Assembly: GCA_963749675.1 (NCBI GenBank)
Contig: CAVVNT010000002.1
Coordinates: 568,942 to 632,941, forward strand
Length of the DNA: 64,000 nt
Direction: 5' to 3'
Source of the DNA: Roseitranquillus sp963749675
Lineage (GTDB): Bacteria; Pseudomonadota; Alphaproteobacteria; Rhodobacterales; Rhodobacteraceae
Below are positions 45,846 through 55,621 of this stretch, piece by piece. The notes below the pieces were generated by a model. The model worked only from the letters and a program-made list of their open reading frames with translations. It was not told the origin of the DNA and did no database searches. Positions within the stretch are counted from its first letter, which is position 1. Each line of letters opens with the position of its first letter. Position numbers and translations under genes: made by a program.

Positions 45846-46973
45846 TCAGTCGACGGCCCTCGCATCTGCTCTGCTCTTGCCGGACAAATCCATCGCGAGC
45901 GTCGCCGCCATGAACCGATCAAGGTCCCCATCCAGGACTCCAGCGGTGTCCGAGGTCTCGACGCTGGTGCGCAGGTCCTTGACCATCTGGTAGGGCTGCA
46001 GGACGTAGCTGCGGATCTGGTTCCCCCAGCCGGCGTCGCCCTTGGCCTCGTGCGCCTCCTGGATCGAGGCGGTGCGGCGCTCAAGCTCCATCTGGTAGAG
46101 CCGCGACTTAAGCGCCGCCATCGCGTTCGCACGGTTCTGGTGCTGCGACTTCTCCGACGAGGTGACCACGATCCCGGTCGGGATGTGGGTGATCCGTACC
46201 GCTGAATCCGTCGTGTTGACGTGCTGTCCGCCTGCGCCTGAGGATCGATAGGTGTCGATCCGGATTTCGTTCTGCGGCACCTCGATCTCGATGTTTTCGT
46301 CGACGACCGGATAGACCCAGACCGACGAGAACGACGTGTGTCGACGCGCCGCGCTGTCGTAGGGCGAAATCCGCACCAGCCGGTGGACACCTGATTCCGA
46401 CTTGAGCCAGCCGTAGGCGTTGTGACCGATGATCCTGTACGCGGCGGACTTGATACCCGCCTCCTCCCCCGGACTCTCCGAAATCAGCTCGACCTTGTAG
46501 CCATGCTGCTCGGCCCACCGGACGTACATTCGCGCCAGCATCGCCGCCCAGTCGCAGCTCTCCGTGCCCCCTGCGCCCGCGTTGATCTCGAGGAAGGTGT
46601 CGTTCGCATCCGCCTCGCCGTCGAGCAGCGCCTCGATCTCCGCCGCCGCGGTCCGGTCCACAAGTCCGCGCAGCGCCACCTCGGCCTCGCGCACGACGTC
46701 GGCGTCGTCCTCCATCTCGCCGAGTTCGATCAGCTCCACGTTGTCCCTGAGGTCCTGCGAAAAACTCTCGTAGTGGGCGATGGCGTCGACCAGCGTCTGG
46801 CGGTCGCGCATCAGCTTCTGTGCCTTGTCGGGATCGTTCCAGAGGTTCTGATCCTCGACCATGGCGTCGAACTCCTCCATCCGATGGCGGGCAGTTTCCC
46901 AACCCATCCGCTGGCGGAGGAGCGCGAGCGACTTCTCGATAGCCTCCACATGGTTCTGCGTCTCGGCACGCAT
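45846..46973 (-). CDS. prfB: peptide chain release factor 2
   Basis: 375 aa. Releases the finished peptide at UGA and UAA. The GGQ motif is in SSGAGGQHVNTTDSAVRI, and the N-terminal helical domain with the SPF-like codon-recognition region precedes it. The ATG ending at 46973 gives the family N-terminus MRAETQNHVEAIEKSL. There is no in-frame UGA early in the gene, so no programmed frameshift autoregulation as in E. coli. Confidence 0.94.
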   Translation of the reverse strand: MRAETQNHVEAIEKSLALLRQRMGWETARHRMEEFDAMVEDQNLWNDPDKAQKLMRDRQTLVDAIAHYESFSQDLRDNVELIELGEMEDDADVVREAEVALRGLVDRTAAAEIEALLDGEADANDTFLEINAGAGGTESCDWAAMLARMYVRWAEQHGYKVELISESPGEEAGIKSAAYRIIGHNAYGWLKSESGVHRLVRISPYDSAARRHTSFSSVWVYPVVDENIEIEVPQNEIRIDTYRSSGAGGQHVNTTDSAVRITHIPTGIVVTSSEKSQHQNRANAMAALKSRLYQMELERRTASIQEAHEAKGDAGWGNQIRSYVLQPYQMVKDLRTSVETSDTAGVLDGDLDRFMAATLAMDLSGKSRADARAVD

Positions 46974-47096
46974 CGGATACCCCGGCTTTCCGTCAGGCAG
47001 CGGTGATAGCAACCGCCCCTCAGGGCGGCAAGGGCTGGGCCGGCGCCGCTTTAGCGGGCCGCACGGCGGGGATCGATGCCCCGGCGGGCGGCGGCT

Positions 47097-49565
47097 CTAG
47101 TAGAGGCCGCCGGAACTCAGGGAGCCGAAGCTCGCGCGGCCCGGAATACGTGTCTGCTCGCCGGTCGAGGTCGTGACAGTCCGGCCTTCGGTCTCTCCCG
47201 GCGCGAAGAGCGGCAGGTCGGACGCCATCGCGAAGCCACCGTCGAAGGCGATGCCGAAGAGCGGGTCGGCGCCGTCGCGGAAGTATTCCGCAACCACGTT
47301 CGGACCTGTGGCGCCGTCCGGCAGACGGGCCCCGGTGAAGCGATCGATCTTGATGAAGTGCCCGCCCGGCGGAATCTCGAATTCGCTGCCGCCGTACTTT
47401 TCGACCGCCGTCTCCATGAACGCCTGGAACACCGGAGCGCAGAGCGTCGAACCGTAGGCGCTCGACCCCAGCGTCCGCGGCTGGTCAAAGCCGATGTAGC
47501 AGCCCGCCACGATGTTCGAGGTGAAGCCGATGAACCAAACATCCTTGGCGTCGTTCGTCGTGCCGGTCTTGCCTGCCGTCGGCACCGCAAGGTTTACCGC
47601 GCCCGACGCTGTGCCGCGCTGCACCACCCCCTGCAGCATCGAGGTCAGCTGGTACGCCGTGACCGGGTCCATCACCTGCTCGCGGTTCGACGCGATGGCC
47701 GGCGCCCGCCCCTGCGGCAGCGTCGCCGTCTCGCAGTCAATGCAGTCGCGCTTGTCGTGGCGATAGATGGTGTTGCCCCAGCGGTCCTGGACCCGGTCGA
47801 CGAGCGTCGGCTCGACCCGCTCGCCGCCGTTGGCGAACATCGCGTAGGCCGCCACCATCTTGTAAACGGTCGTCTCCTCCGACCCGAGCGCATTCGCCAG
47901 ATAGGGGCTCATCCGGTCGTAGACCCCGAAGCGCTCGGCGTATTGCGCGACGGTCTCCATCCCCACCTCCTGGGCGAGGCGGACTGTCATGAGATTCCGC
48001 GACTGCTCGATACCGGTGCGTAGCGGCGTCGGCCCATAGTATCTGTTCGACGCGTTCTGCGGCCGCCATATGCCGGTGGCGGTCTGCACCTCGATCGGGG
48101 CGTCGACGATGATGGTGGCCGGCGTGAATCCGCTATCAAGCGCCGCGGCATACACGAACGGCTTGAAGGACGAGCCCGGCTGCCGCGTCGCCTGCGTCGC
48201 GCGGTTGAAGACCGAGTGCTGGTAGCTGAACCCACCCTGCATGGCGAGGACGCGCCCGGTCTCGACGTCCATGGCCACGAACGCGCCCTCGACCTCCGGC
48301 ACCTGCCGGAGCGACCAGCCCTCGTCCGTCGGAGCGACATGGACGACGTCGCCCGGCTCGAGCATGTCGGCCATCGCCTCGCGCACCCAATTGGTATCCG
48401 AGCGGGGGATGACTTGCTCTTCTCCGACCCCTTCGACGCCAATGCGGGCCTGGTCTGCCTGCACGTCGAGGACGACCGCGACCTCCCATCCCTCGATGTC
48501 GCGCGCAACATTCACGTTCGCTATGGACTGTCGCCAATTCTCCAGCTCTTCGACGGGGATCGACTTTCCAGTCCCGCGCCAGCGGCCGCGCGCCCGGTCG
48601 TAGTTCTCCAATCCCGTACGCAGCGCTGCCTCGGCCTCCTCCTGCAATTCCGGGTCGACGGTGGCGCGGATGGTCAGGCCGCCACCGAAGAACTCCTCCT
48701 CGCCGAAGTTGCGGCTGAGCTGGCGGCGGATCTCGTCGGTGAAGTAGCCGCGGAACGGCAGGCTCGACCGGAAGCTGTCGAGATCGTCATTCTGCACGGT
48801 GAGAAGCGGCGATACCCGGGCCTCGTCGTACGCGTCCCGATCAATGTACCCGTTCTCGTACATCTCCCGCAGAACGAAGTTGCGCCGTGAGATCGCCGCC
48901 TCCTTGTCGCGCACCGGATGCAGAGAGGCGGGCCGCTGCGGCAGCGCGCCGAGATAGGCGGCCTCGGCCAGCGTCAGCTCCGACAGTGGCTTGTTGAAGT
49001 AGGTCTGCGCCGCCGCGGCCACGCCATAGGAGTTCTGCCCAAGGTAGATCTCGTTGAGGTAAAGCTCGAGAATGTCCTCCTTCGACAGCGCCTCCTCCAC
49101 CCGGGCGGCGAGGATGAGTTCCTTGACCTTGCGTTCTGCCGAGCGGTCGGAGGACAGCAGGAAGTTCTTCATCACCTGTTGCGTGATCGTGGAAGCTCCA
49201 CGTACCGTCTCGCCCCGGCTCTCGATCGCCTCGAACGCGGCCGCCGCGATCCCCCGCGGGTCGTAGCCGCGGTGCATGTAGAAATTCTTGTCCTCGGCCG
49301 AGACGAAGGCCTGCTTCACAAGCTCGGGAATGTCCTCGGCCGGCACGAACAGACGCCGCTCCTTGGCGAACTCGTCGAGGATGCGCCCGTCGCGGTCGTA
49401 GATGCGGCTGATGGTCGGCGGCGCGTAGCTCGCCAACTGATCGGTGTTCGGCAGATCGCGGCCATACATCCAGAAGATGGCGCCGACGCTCAGCGCCGCC
49501 ATCACGACACCGATCGTGATCCAGCTGAAGATGCCGCCGAAGAAGGTGAGGATGAACCGGATCAC
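47097..49565 (-). CDS. mrcA: penicillin-binding protein 1A (bifunctional glycosyltransferase/transpeptidase)
   Basis: 822 aa. A membrane anchor (about 7-32) is followed by the GT51 domain with the catalytic E91 in SAEDKNFYMHRG and the STITQQVMKNFLLS block. The transpeptidase domain carries S465-x-x-K468 (PGSSFKPF), SRN (EQSRNLM) and KTGTTND. The PBP1A OB/ODD linker region lies between (about 300-420). It builds and cross-links peptidoglycan. An IS110 element lies 245 bp upstream. Confidence 0.95.
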   Translation of the reverse strand: MIRFILTFFGGIFSWITIGVVMAALSVGAIFWMYGRDLPNTDQLASYAPPTISRIYDRDGRILDEFAKERRLFVPAEDIPELVKQAFVSAEDKNFYMHRGYDPRGIAAAAFEAIESRGETVRGASTITQQVMKNFLLSSDRSAERKVKELILAARVEEALSKEDILELYLNEIYLGQNSYGVAAAAQTYFNKPLSELTLAEAAYLGALPQRPASLHPVRDKEAAISRRNFVLREMYENGYIDRDAYDEARVSPLLTVQNDDLDSFRSSLPFRGYFTDEIRRQLSRNFGEEEFFGGGLTIRATVDPELQEEAEAALRTGLENYDRARGRWRGTGKSIPVEELENWRQSIANVNVARDIEGWEVAVVLDVQADQARIGVEGVGEEQVIPRSDTNWVREAMADMLEPGDVVHVAPTDEGWSLRQVPEVEGAFVAMDVETGRVLAMQGGFSYQHSVFNRATQATRQPGSSFKPFVYAAALDSGFTPATIIVDAPIEVQTATGIWRPQNASNRYYGPTPLRTGIEQSRNLMTVRLAQEVGMETVAQYAERFGVYDRMSPYLANALGSEETTVYKMVAAYAMFANGGERVEPTLVDRVQDRWGNTIYRHDKRDCIDCETATLPQGRAPAIASNREQVMDPVTAYQLTSMLQGVVQRGTASGAVNLAVPTAGKTGTTNDAKDVWFIGFTSNIVAGCYIGFDQPRTLGSSAYGSTLCAPVFQAFMETAVEKYGGSEFEIPPGGHFIKIDRFTGARLPDGATGPNVVAEYFRDGADPLFGIAFDGGFAMASDLPLFAPGETEGRTVTTSTGEQTRIPGRASFGSLSSGGLY

Positions 49566-49810
49566 GTGCGCCGCCCTGGATGGTCTGAGACCCTCCTATA
49601 CGGGCGCAGGATGAACGGGTCAAAAAAACGATGCGCATATCGTCGCCACCTCGTCGTCACAGGTGGGTGAGATGCCGTAATGGGGCTGGCGCCCAGGAGC
49701 CTTGAACCTGCTCTCGGCGGTTGGTGTCGTCGCCCCGGCGCGAGTGGGCGCCGCGGGGGTCGCGCGGTCTGGCGCGCCCCTCTCCCTGGCAAAGACGAAA
49801 GGGCGACGAC

Positions 49811-50846
49811 ATGGAGCATTTCATCGGGATCGATGTCTCTCTTGCAAGCGCGGCGGTGTGCGTCCTCGATGCGCGTGGCGGAGTGGTGAAGGAGGCGAAG
49901 CTGCCGAGCGAACCGGAGGCGCTCGCGGCGTTCGTTCTCGGCCTGCCGTTCGAGGTGACGGCGGTTGGGCTCGAGGCCGGGCCGCTGTCGCAGTGGCTGC
50001 ACAAGGCGCTCACGGAGGCGGGCGCCACGGTCGTGCTGATGGAGACGCGCCAGGGTCAAGGCGGCGCTCAAGGCGATGCCCGTCAAGACGGACCGGCGCG
50101 ATGCGGAGGGGATCGCGCGCCTGCTGCAGATGGGCTGGTACCGGCCAGTGCACTGCAAGTCGGTCTCGGCGCAGGAGATGCGCGCGCTGCTGACGGCGCG
50201 CCGGTCCATCCAGAAGGCGGCGATCGACGTCGAGCTGTCGCTGCGCGGTGTGCTGCGAAACTTCGGCCTCAAGCTCGGCAAGATCAGCAAGGGCGGCTAC
50301 GCGGCGCGCGTGCGCGAGCTGGCGGCGGGGAACGCCATGCTGGAGACGCTGGCGGAGGCGATGCTCCGCGCCCGGGCGGCGTTGCGCGCGGAGCTCGCCG
50401 GTCTCGATCGGCGCCTCCGGGATCTGGCGAAGCAGGACGCCGCGTGCCGGATCATGATGACGATGCCGGGGGTCGGGCCGCAGGTGGCGCTCACGGTGAA
50501 ATCGGCGATCGATGCGCCGGAGCGGTTCCGGTCATCGAAGGACGTCGGGCCCTGGGTCGGCCTGACGCCAGGCCGCCACCAGTCCGGGGAGATCGACGTG
50601 GTCGGATCGATCACCCGCGCCGGCGACGCCGGTCTGCGCTCTGCGCTCTACCAGGCGGCGACGGTGATGATGCATCACGCCAGGCCGTGCTGGCTGAAGG
50701 CGTGGGGCCTGCAGGTCGCTCGACGGCGCGGGATGAAGCGGGCGGTGGTCGCCATGGCGCGCCGGATCGGCGTGATCCTGCACCGGATGTGGGTGGACAG
50801 CGCGGACTTCCGCCTCACGCGCAGGGCCGCGGCAGGCGCCGCCTGA
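49811..50846 (+). pseudogene. IS110-family transposase, one frameshift
   Basis: The DEDD domain (MEHFIGIDVSLASAAVCVLD, LEAGPLSQWLHKAL) and the C-terminal Transposase_20 domain (MTMPGVGPQVALTVKSAIDA, VGLTPGRHQSGEIDVVGSIT) are both complete, 344 codons in all. One extra base at GGG 50053-50055 shifts the frame between ETRQ and VKAALKAMPVKTDRRDAEG. This family uses no terminal inverted repeats, so the element's ends are not visible; it lies between mrcA and a methyltransferase gene. Confidence 0.85.
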
Positions 50847-51318
50847 CGCTCGGGAGCCGCCGCATGCGCCCCGCCCGCCGCGGGCGAAAACGCTGAAGGT
50901 TTCGGCCGCGCCCGAAGGCGCCGGCCGTCCGAAGTCCCCACCGGGACGCGGTCCCCGAGACGCCGAGTGTTGCCTCGTCGCCGAACGCTCGCGTTCGAGC
51001 ACGCTTGCGAGATGGGCGCTCGGGACCGCACTGGACCAGGCATGATGTTGGCAGCCTCGCGCTGACCACGGACCGAAGCATGAACCCGGGGCGGACGAGA
51101 GACGGCAAAAGGCGCAGGGCTAAGCCCAATCCCGACCAACGGCGTCGCCGCGCTCGTGGCCCAGCGCCGGCATCGCTCCGACATAATGAAATCTCCGCGC
51201 CGCCGGCGCCTCCGTCGCGCCAACCGACAACCCGCCCCACCTGGGGCAGGGGTGAAAATCACGCTTGACTGACAACGTCCCATTACCGAAGGCAACGCCT
51301 TCATGCTAGGTCGAAGTC
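50847..51318. other. gap after IS110 element
   Basis: About 470 bp without a credible ORF. It should contain the right end of the IS110 element and the promoter of the methyltransferase gene; neither could be located. Confidence 0.35.
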
Positions 51319-51921
51319 ATGCAACCGGAAGACATCCTGCCAACCTATGAGCGCTTGGGTCTCGCATGGGCGCGGCACCGCAGCAGGGCGCTGTTCGAGC
51401 GGCCCGCGCTCGACCGCTTCCGGACCGCGATGCCCGGGCCCATGGTCCTCGACCTCGGATGCGGTTCGGGCGAGCCGCTGGCGCGTCATCTCGCCGACGG
51501 CGGCGCGCATGTCACGGGCGTCGACGGCGCGGCGTCGATGGTGGCGCTCTTCAACCGCAACCTGCCCGGCCACGAGGCGCTGCAGGTCGACATGCGGAAC
51601 CTCTCCATCGGCCGGCGGTTCGACGGAATCCTCGCTTGGGACAGCTTCTTCCACCTCGCCCCAGATGCTCAGCGCGCGATGTTCGCGGTCTTCGCCGCCC
51701 ATGCAGCGCCTGGTGCGGCGCTGATGTTCACCGCTGGGGCGTCGGAGGGCGAAGCGATCGGCTCCGTCGAAGGCGAACCGGTCTATCATTCGAGCCTCGC
51801 ACCGGAAGAGTATCACGACCTCCTGAAACAGGCAGGATTCGGCATTCTCGACTACCGCCCGGAGGATCCCGAGTGCGGCCGGCACACGATATGGCTTGCC
51901 AGGTTCAGAGCCGCCGGCTGA
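51319..51921 (+). CDS. class I SAM-dependent methyltransferase, unknown substrate
   Basis: 200 aa. SAM-binding motif I is VLDLGCGSGEPLARHL (43-58), followed by GVDGAASMV and the motif III region FDGILAWDSFFHL (about 106-118). The latter resembles the DSFxHL variant of small soluble methyltransferases acting on small molecules. Its last 17 bp overlap the 3' end of the convergent aminotransferase gene. Confidence 0.8.
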   Translation: MQPEDILPTYERLGLAWARHRSRALFERPALDRFRTAMPGPMVLDLGCGSGEPLARHLADGGAHVTGVDGAASMVALFNRNLPGHEALQVDMRNLSIGRRFDGILAWDSFFHLAPDAQRAMFAVFAAHAAPGAALMFTAGASEGEAIGSVEGEPVYHSSLAPEEYHDLLKQAGFGILDYRPEDPECGRHTIWLARFRAAG

Positions 51922-53044
51922 AGGCCTCCAGACGCTCCAGCCCCTCTGCGATGTCAGCCGTCGACCCGGCATAGGACAGGCGCAGCGTCTTCCGCCCTCG
52001 CGCCGGATCGAAATCAACGCCTGGTGCAGTCGCCACGCCAGTCTCGTCGAGCAAGCGCCGAGCGAATCCGAGACTATCGTCGGTCAGATGAGAGATATCC
52101 GCGTAGACGTAGAACGCGCCGTCCGGCGGCGCGAAACGGTCGATGCCGGCACGCGGCAGCCCCTTCAGCATCAGCCGCCGGTTCTCGGAATAGACCGCCT
52201 TGTTGGCCTGCAGCTCCTCGTCGCAATCGAGCGCGCCCAGCGCAGCGATCTGGCTTGCGTGCGGAGGACAGATGAAGAGGCTCTGCTGCAGGCGCTCCAC
52301 CGTCCGGACATGCCGTTCCGGAACCACGAGCCAGCCGATCCGCCAGCCGGTCATCGAAAAGTACTTGCTGAAGGAATTGACGATGTAGGCGTCGTCAGTG
52401 ACCTCCAGCATGCTGATGGCGCGTCCCTCGTACTCGAGCCCGTGATAGATCTCGTCGCTGACCAAGCCAGCGCCCCTCTCCGCCGCCGCTCCGGCCAGCG
52501 CGGCGAGGGCGCTTCGGCCCAAGACGGTCCCGGTGGGGTTGCCCGGCGACGCGACGATCAGGCCGGCGATGTCGACCGGAAGATCCTCCGGAACGGGCTG
52601 CAGGCGGTTCTTCTCCGACGTCTCGAGGTCCACAGCCTCCAGCGACAGAGCGCGCAAGGCCTGCCGATAGGACGGGTAGCCAGGCGCACCGAGCGCCACT
52701 TTCTCACCCGCCTCGAAGAGAGCGGTGAAGGCGAGGATGAAGCCCGCCGAAGACCCCGTGGTCACGATGACGCGAGACGGGTCCAGATCGAGTCCGTACC
52801 AGTCCGCATAGAGCCGCGCGATGCGCGAACGCAGCGCGGGAAGCCCCAGCGCGCCGGTATAGCCGAGAGGTCCCGCCGCCATCGCCCGCACAAGCGCCGC
52901 CCGCGCGCCTTCCGGCGCAGGTGTCGCCGGCTGACCGATCTCCATGTGGATGATGCTCCGTCCCTCGGCCTCCAGCCGATGTGCGGCGTCCATGACGTCC
53001 ATCACGATGAACGGATCGACTGCGGAACGCTTCGAAAGTTTCAT
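51905..53044 (-). CDS. PLP-dependent aminotransferase, aspartate/aromatic aminotransferase type
   Basis: 379 aa fold-type I enzyme. The PLP lysine is K227 in SFSKYFSMTGWRIGW. Also seen: GYTGALGLPALRSRIA, ASPGNPTGTVL, and SDEIYHGLEYEG (PLP pyridine contacts). The substrate could be aspartate, alanine or another amino acid; the set of motifs is not specific. It is divergent from the dsbA-like gene. Confidence 0.85.
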   Translation of the reverse strand: MKLSKRSAVDPFIVMDVMDAAHRLEAEGRSIIHMEIGQPATPAPEGARAALVRAMAAGPLGYTGALGLPALRSRIARLYADWYGLDLDPSRVIVTTGSSAGFILAFTALFEAGEKVALGAPGYPSYRQALRALSLEAVDLETSEKNRLQPVPEDLPVDIAGLIVASPGNPTGTVLGRSALAALAGAAAERGAGLVSDEIYHGLEYEGRAISMLEVTDDAYIVNSFSKYFSMTGWRIGWLVVPERHVRTVERLQQSLFICPPHASQIAALGALDCDEELQANKAVYSENRRLMLKGLPRAGIDRFAPPDGAFYVYADISHLTDDSLGFARRLLDETGVATAPGVDFDPARGRKTLRLSYAGSTADIAEGLERLEAFSRRL

Positions 53045-53167
53045 CCGGCGGGCGCTGGCATGCGGTCACTGCGTTGTCAACGCAGCGTGAGGGTGAGCGT
53101 CTTTCGCTTGCCTCCGCAGCAGTGCGACGGCAAGGGTTGCGCCGACCCTTGCCTTTGGGAGGCCGCC

Positions 53168-53908
53168 ATGCTCCGTCTCATGCTCCTCGCTGCAGCGCTG
53201 CTTGCGAGCCCCGCTGCAGCCGAAATCGTCGACATGTCGGACGAAGAGCGCGCTGCGTTCCGCGAGGAGGTGCGCGAATACCTTCTCGCCAACCCCGAGG
53301 TGCTGATGGAGGCCATAGGTATCCTCGAGTCGCGACAGGCGGAAGCACAGGCTCAAGCCGACATGGACCTCGTCGCCGAGCACGCAGACGCGCTGTTCGA
53401 AGACGGCAAATCATGGGTCGGCGGCAACCCAGACGGTGACGTCACGATGGTGGAGTTCCTGGACTACCGCTGCGGCTATTGCCGGCGGGCGCATCCGGAG
53501 GTCAACGACCTGGTCGAGACCGACGGCGACATCCGATATGTCGTCAAGGAGTTCCCGATCCTGGGGGAGCAGTCCGTGCTGGCCTCGCAATTCGCGATCG
53601 CGACGCGCAATGTCGTCGGGGACGAGGCTTACAAGGACGTCCACGATGCGCTGATGACGCTGCGGTCGGACGTTACCCAACCGGCGCTCGAGCGTATCGC
53701 GGATGACCTCGGTCTTGACGCAAGCGCGATCGCCGCTGCGATGGATGCGCCCGAGGTGGCCGAAGAGATCAGCTCCAATCGCGCCTTGGCGCAGTCGATG
53801 GGGATCAGCGGCACGCCGACCTTCGTCGTGGGCGACCAGATGCTGCGGGGCTACCTGCCGCTGGAGCAGATGATGCAGGTTGTCGACCGGGTGCGCAACG
53901 AGGGCTGA
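53168..53908 (+). CDS. DsbA-family periplasmic thiol oxidoreductase
   Basis: 246 aa. Signal peptide at about 1-18 (MLRLMLLAAALLASPAAA). A helical region with NPEVLMEAIGILESRQAEAQ precedes the thioredoxin fold. The active-site CGYC is at 102-105 (LDYRCGYCRRAHP) and the cis-proline loop is SGTPTFVVG. The CGYC dipeptide and helical N-terminus are like DsbA/ScsC-type oxidases or isomerases. The ATG at 53168 is chosen for the signal peptide. Confidence 0.85.
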   Translation: MLRLMLLAAALLASPAAAEIVDMSDEERAAFREEVREYLLANPEVLMEAIGILESRQAEAQAQADMDLVAEHADALFEDGKSWVGGNPDGDVTMVEFLDYRCGYCRRAHPEVNDLVETDGDIRYVVKEFPILGEQSVLASQFAIATRNVVGDEAYKDVHDALMTLRSDVTQPALERIADDLGLDASAIAAAMDAPEVAEEISSNRALAQSMGISGTPTFVVGDQMLRGYLPLEQMMQVVDRVRNEG

Positions 53909-53997
53909 GGCCGGAAGGCAGAACGTCTGCTCCTCTTTCCAAGTCCGCCCCGCGGCCCTAGGCTCTCGCAGAAGAATCAGGGGGCGGGGAGCAGGGC

Positions 53998-54378
53998 TTG
54001 GTCGACGGCGAACTTCCGAGCGCGGGCGAGATGCATCTTCCGCCATTTATCACCGCGCCGGGCGAAACCGACATCCTCTTCATCATCGTCGTCATTTCGG
54101 TGATCGGGATCGTTTTCCTGCTCGGCACCATCTACTTCAGGCTGCACGCCCTTCCCGAACACATGGCGCATCGCTCCAGCCGGGCGCAATATCAGGTCGT
54201 GGCGATCCTCGCGCTGCTCGCACTCTTTACGCACAGCGGCATCTTCTGGGTTGCGGCGCTGCTCATTGCCGCGATCCAGCTTCCAGACCTTATGATTCCG
54301 ATCCGCTCCATCGCGGAATCCTTGGAAAGCCTGTCCGCGCGGGCCGCGACCTCCCGACACGACCGCGAGAACGTCTAG
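53998..54378 (+). CDS. small two-helix membrane protein, DUF3302/YiaW-like
   Basis: 126 aa from a TTG at 53998 (a purine-rich GGGGAGCAGGG precedes it), or 115 aa from an ATG at 54031. Two membrane helices at about 26-48 and 65-90, and a helical tail. The order 'small two-helix protein then HlyD-type adaptor' is the same as E. coli YiaW-YiaV, so this pair is probably an inner-membrane export assembly. It ends 3 bp before the adaptor gene. Confidence 0.65.
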   Translation: MVDGELPSAGEMHLPPFITAPGETDILFIIVVISVIGIVFLLGTIYFRLHALPEHMAHRSSRAQYQVVAILALLALFTHSGIFWVAALLIAAIQLPDLMIPIRSIAESLESLSARAATSRHDRENV

Positions 54379-54381
54379 CTC

Positions 54382-55614
54382 ATGCTCGAATTGCTGACGT
54401 GCGCGCTGTTCACGATCTTCCCGGATTTCCTCTACCGCCGATACCGCCAGGGAAAGCGCATCGGACATGAGATCAACCTGTTCTCGGTCTGGTACGAGCT
54501 CCGCTACGGACTAACCGCCTGCCTGATGCTGACGATCACGCTTTTTACCGTGATCCACTACTACCACCCGAAATCGACCAACGTGATTTCGTACTATCGC
54601 ACCGTGACCGTACTGCCCGAGAGTGGCGGGCGCGTCGCCGAGGTTCTGGCGCAGAGCGGCGATACGCTGCGGGCCGGGGATCCGATCTTCTCGCTTGACT
54701 CCACTGCGGAGGAAGCTGCGGTCGAGACCGCGCGCCGACGCGTAGCAGAGGCCGAAGCGGCGATATCCGTGACCGAGGACGAACTCGCCGCCGCCGCGAG
54801 CACCGTCCGCGAGACCGAAAGTGCTCTCAAGCAGATCGAGGATGAGCTCGCGGTGCAGCAAGATCTCCTCGATCGTGGCAGCGGTGCCGCCAGCCGCCGC
54901 GAGGTCGAGCGGCTGCAGAACCTCGTCTCGGCGCGCGAGGCCGCCCTGGAGGCAGCGGAGGCTACTCGGCGCTCGGTCGAGACGGAGCTGAGGGAGTTCC
55001 TCCCGGCACAACGCGACAGCGCGGTCGCAGCCCTTCGTGAGGCGGAAGTCGCGCTTGGGAAGACCACGGTCTACGCCGGCGTGGACGGAGAATTGCAGCA
55101 ATTCGCCCTGCAGCCTGGCGACATCGTCACCGCCCTCGGCCGTCCGGCGGGGGTGCTTGTCCCCCCGGCAGTAGGGGCGGAGACCTTTTTTGCCGCCTTC
55201 GAGCAGATCGCGACGCAGGCTCTGTCTCCCGGCATGGTGGCCGAGATGGCCTGCCCTGCGCTGCCATTCCGCATCATTCCAATGCAAATCACCGCCGTGC
55301 AAGACTATCTGCCCTCTGGGCAGTTTCGTCCCACCGACAGCCTCGTCGATCTCCAGGACCTGCAACGCCCGGGCTCGCTGACGGTGACGATGCATCCGCT
55401 CTATCCAGGGACCACCGATGCGATCCCGAGAGGTTCAAGCTGCGTCGCGAACGCGTATAGCGACCATCACGAAGAAATCGCCTCAGGCGAAGTCTCTGGG
55501 CTGCAGTCGGTCGTCTTTCACGTCATCGACACGGTCGGCGTCGTTCGTGCGTTCCTCTTGCGGATCGAGGCGCTGCTCATGCCGGTCACGATGCTCGTCC
55601 TGACCGGACATTGA
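54382..55614 (+). CDS. HlyD-type membrane fusion protein, YiaV-like
   Basis: 410 aa. A cytoplasmic N-terminus, one membrane helix at about 38-60, a lipoyl half-motif (VTVLPESGGRVAEVLAQSGD), a long coiled-coil hairpin (about 110-215), the second lipoyl half (VYAGVDGELQQFALQPGDIV) and a beta-barrel. Such proteins form periplasmic bridges to export pumps. A hydrophobic C-terminal segment is present. No outer-membrane or pump gene is adjacent, so the partner is unknown. Confidence 0.8.
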   Translation: MLELLTCALFTIFPDFLYRRYRQGKRIGHEINLFSVWYELRYGLTACLMLTITLFTVIHYYHPKSTNVISYYRTVTVLPESGGRVAEVLAQSGDTLRAGDPIFSLDSTAEEAAVETARRRVAEAEAAISVTEDELAAAASTVRETESALKQIEDELAVQQDLLDRGSGAASRREVERLQNLVSAREAALEAAEATRRSVETELREFLPAQRDSAVAALREAEVALGKTTVYAGVDGELQQFALQPGDIVTALGRPAGVLVPPAVGAETFFAAFEQIATQALSPGMVAEMACPALPFRIIPMQITAVQDYLPSGQFRPTDSLVDLQDLQRPGSLTVTMHPLYPGTTDAIPRGSSCVANAYSDHHEEIASGEVSGLQSVVFHVIDTVGVVRAFLLRIEALLMPVTMLVLTGH

Positions 55615-55621
55615 AGCGCGG

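Noticed and set aside
45846..46973. programmed frameshift in prfB
   Set aside because: The gene reads through from the start without an early in-frame UGA, so the E. coli-type autoregulatory shift is absent.
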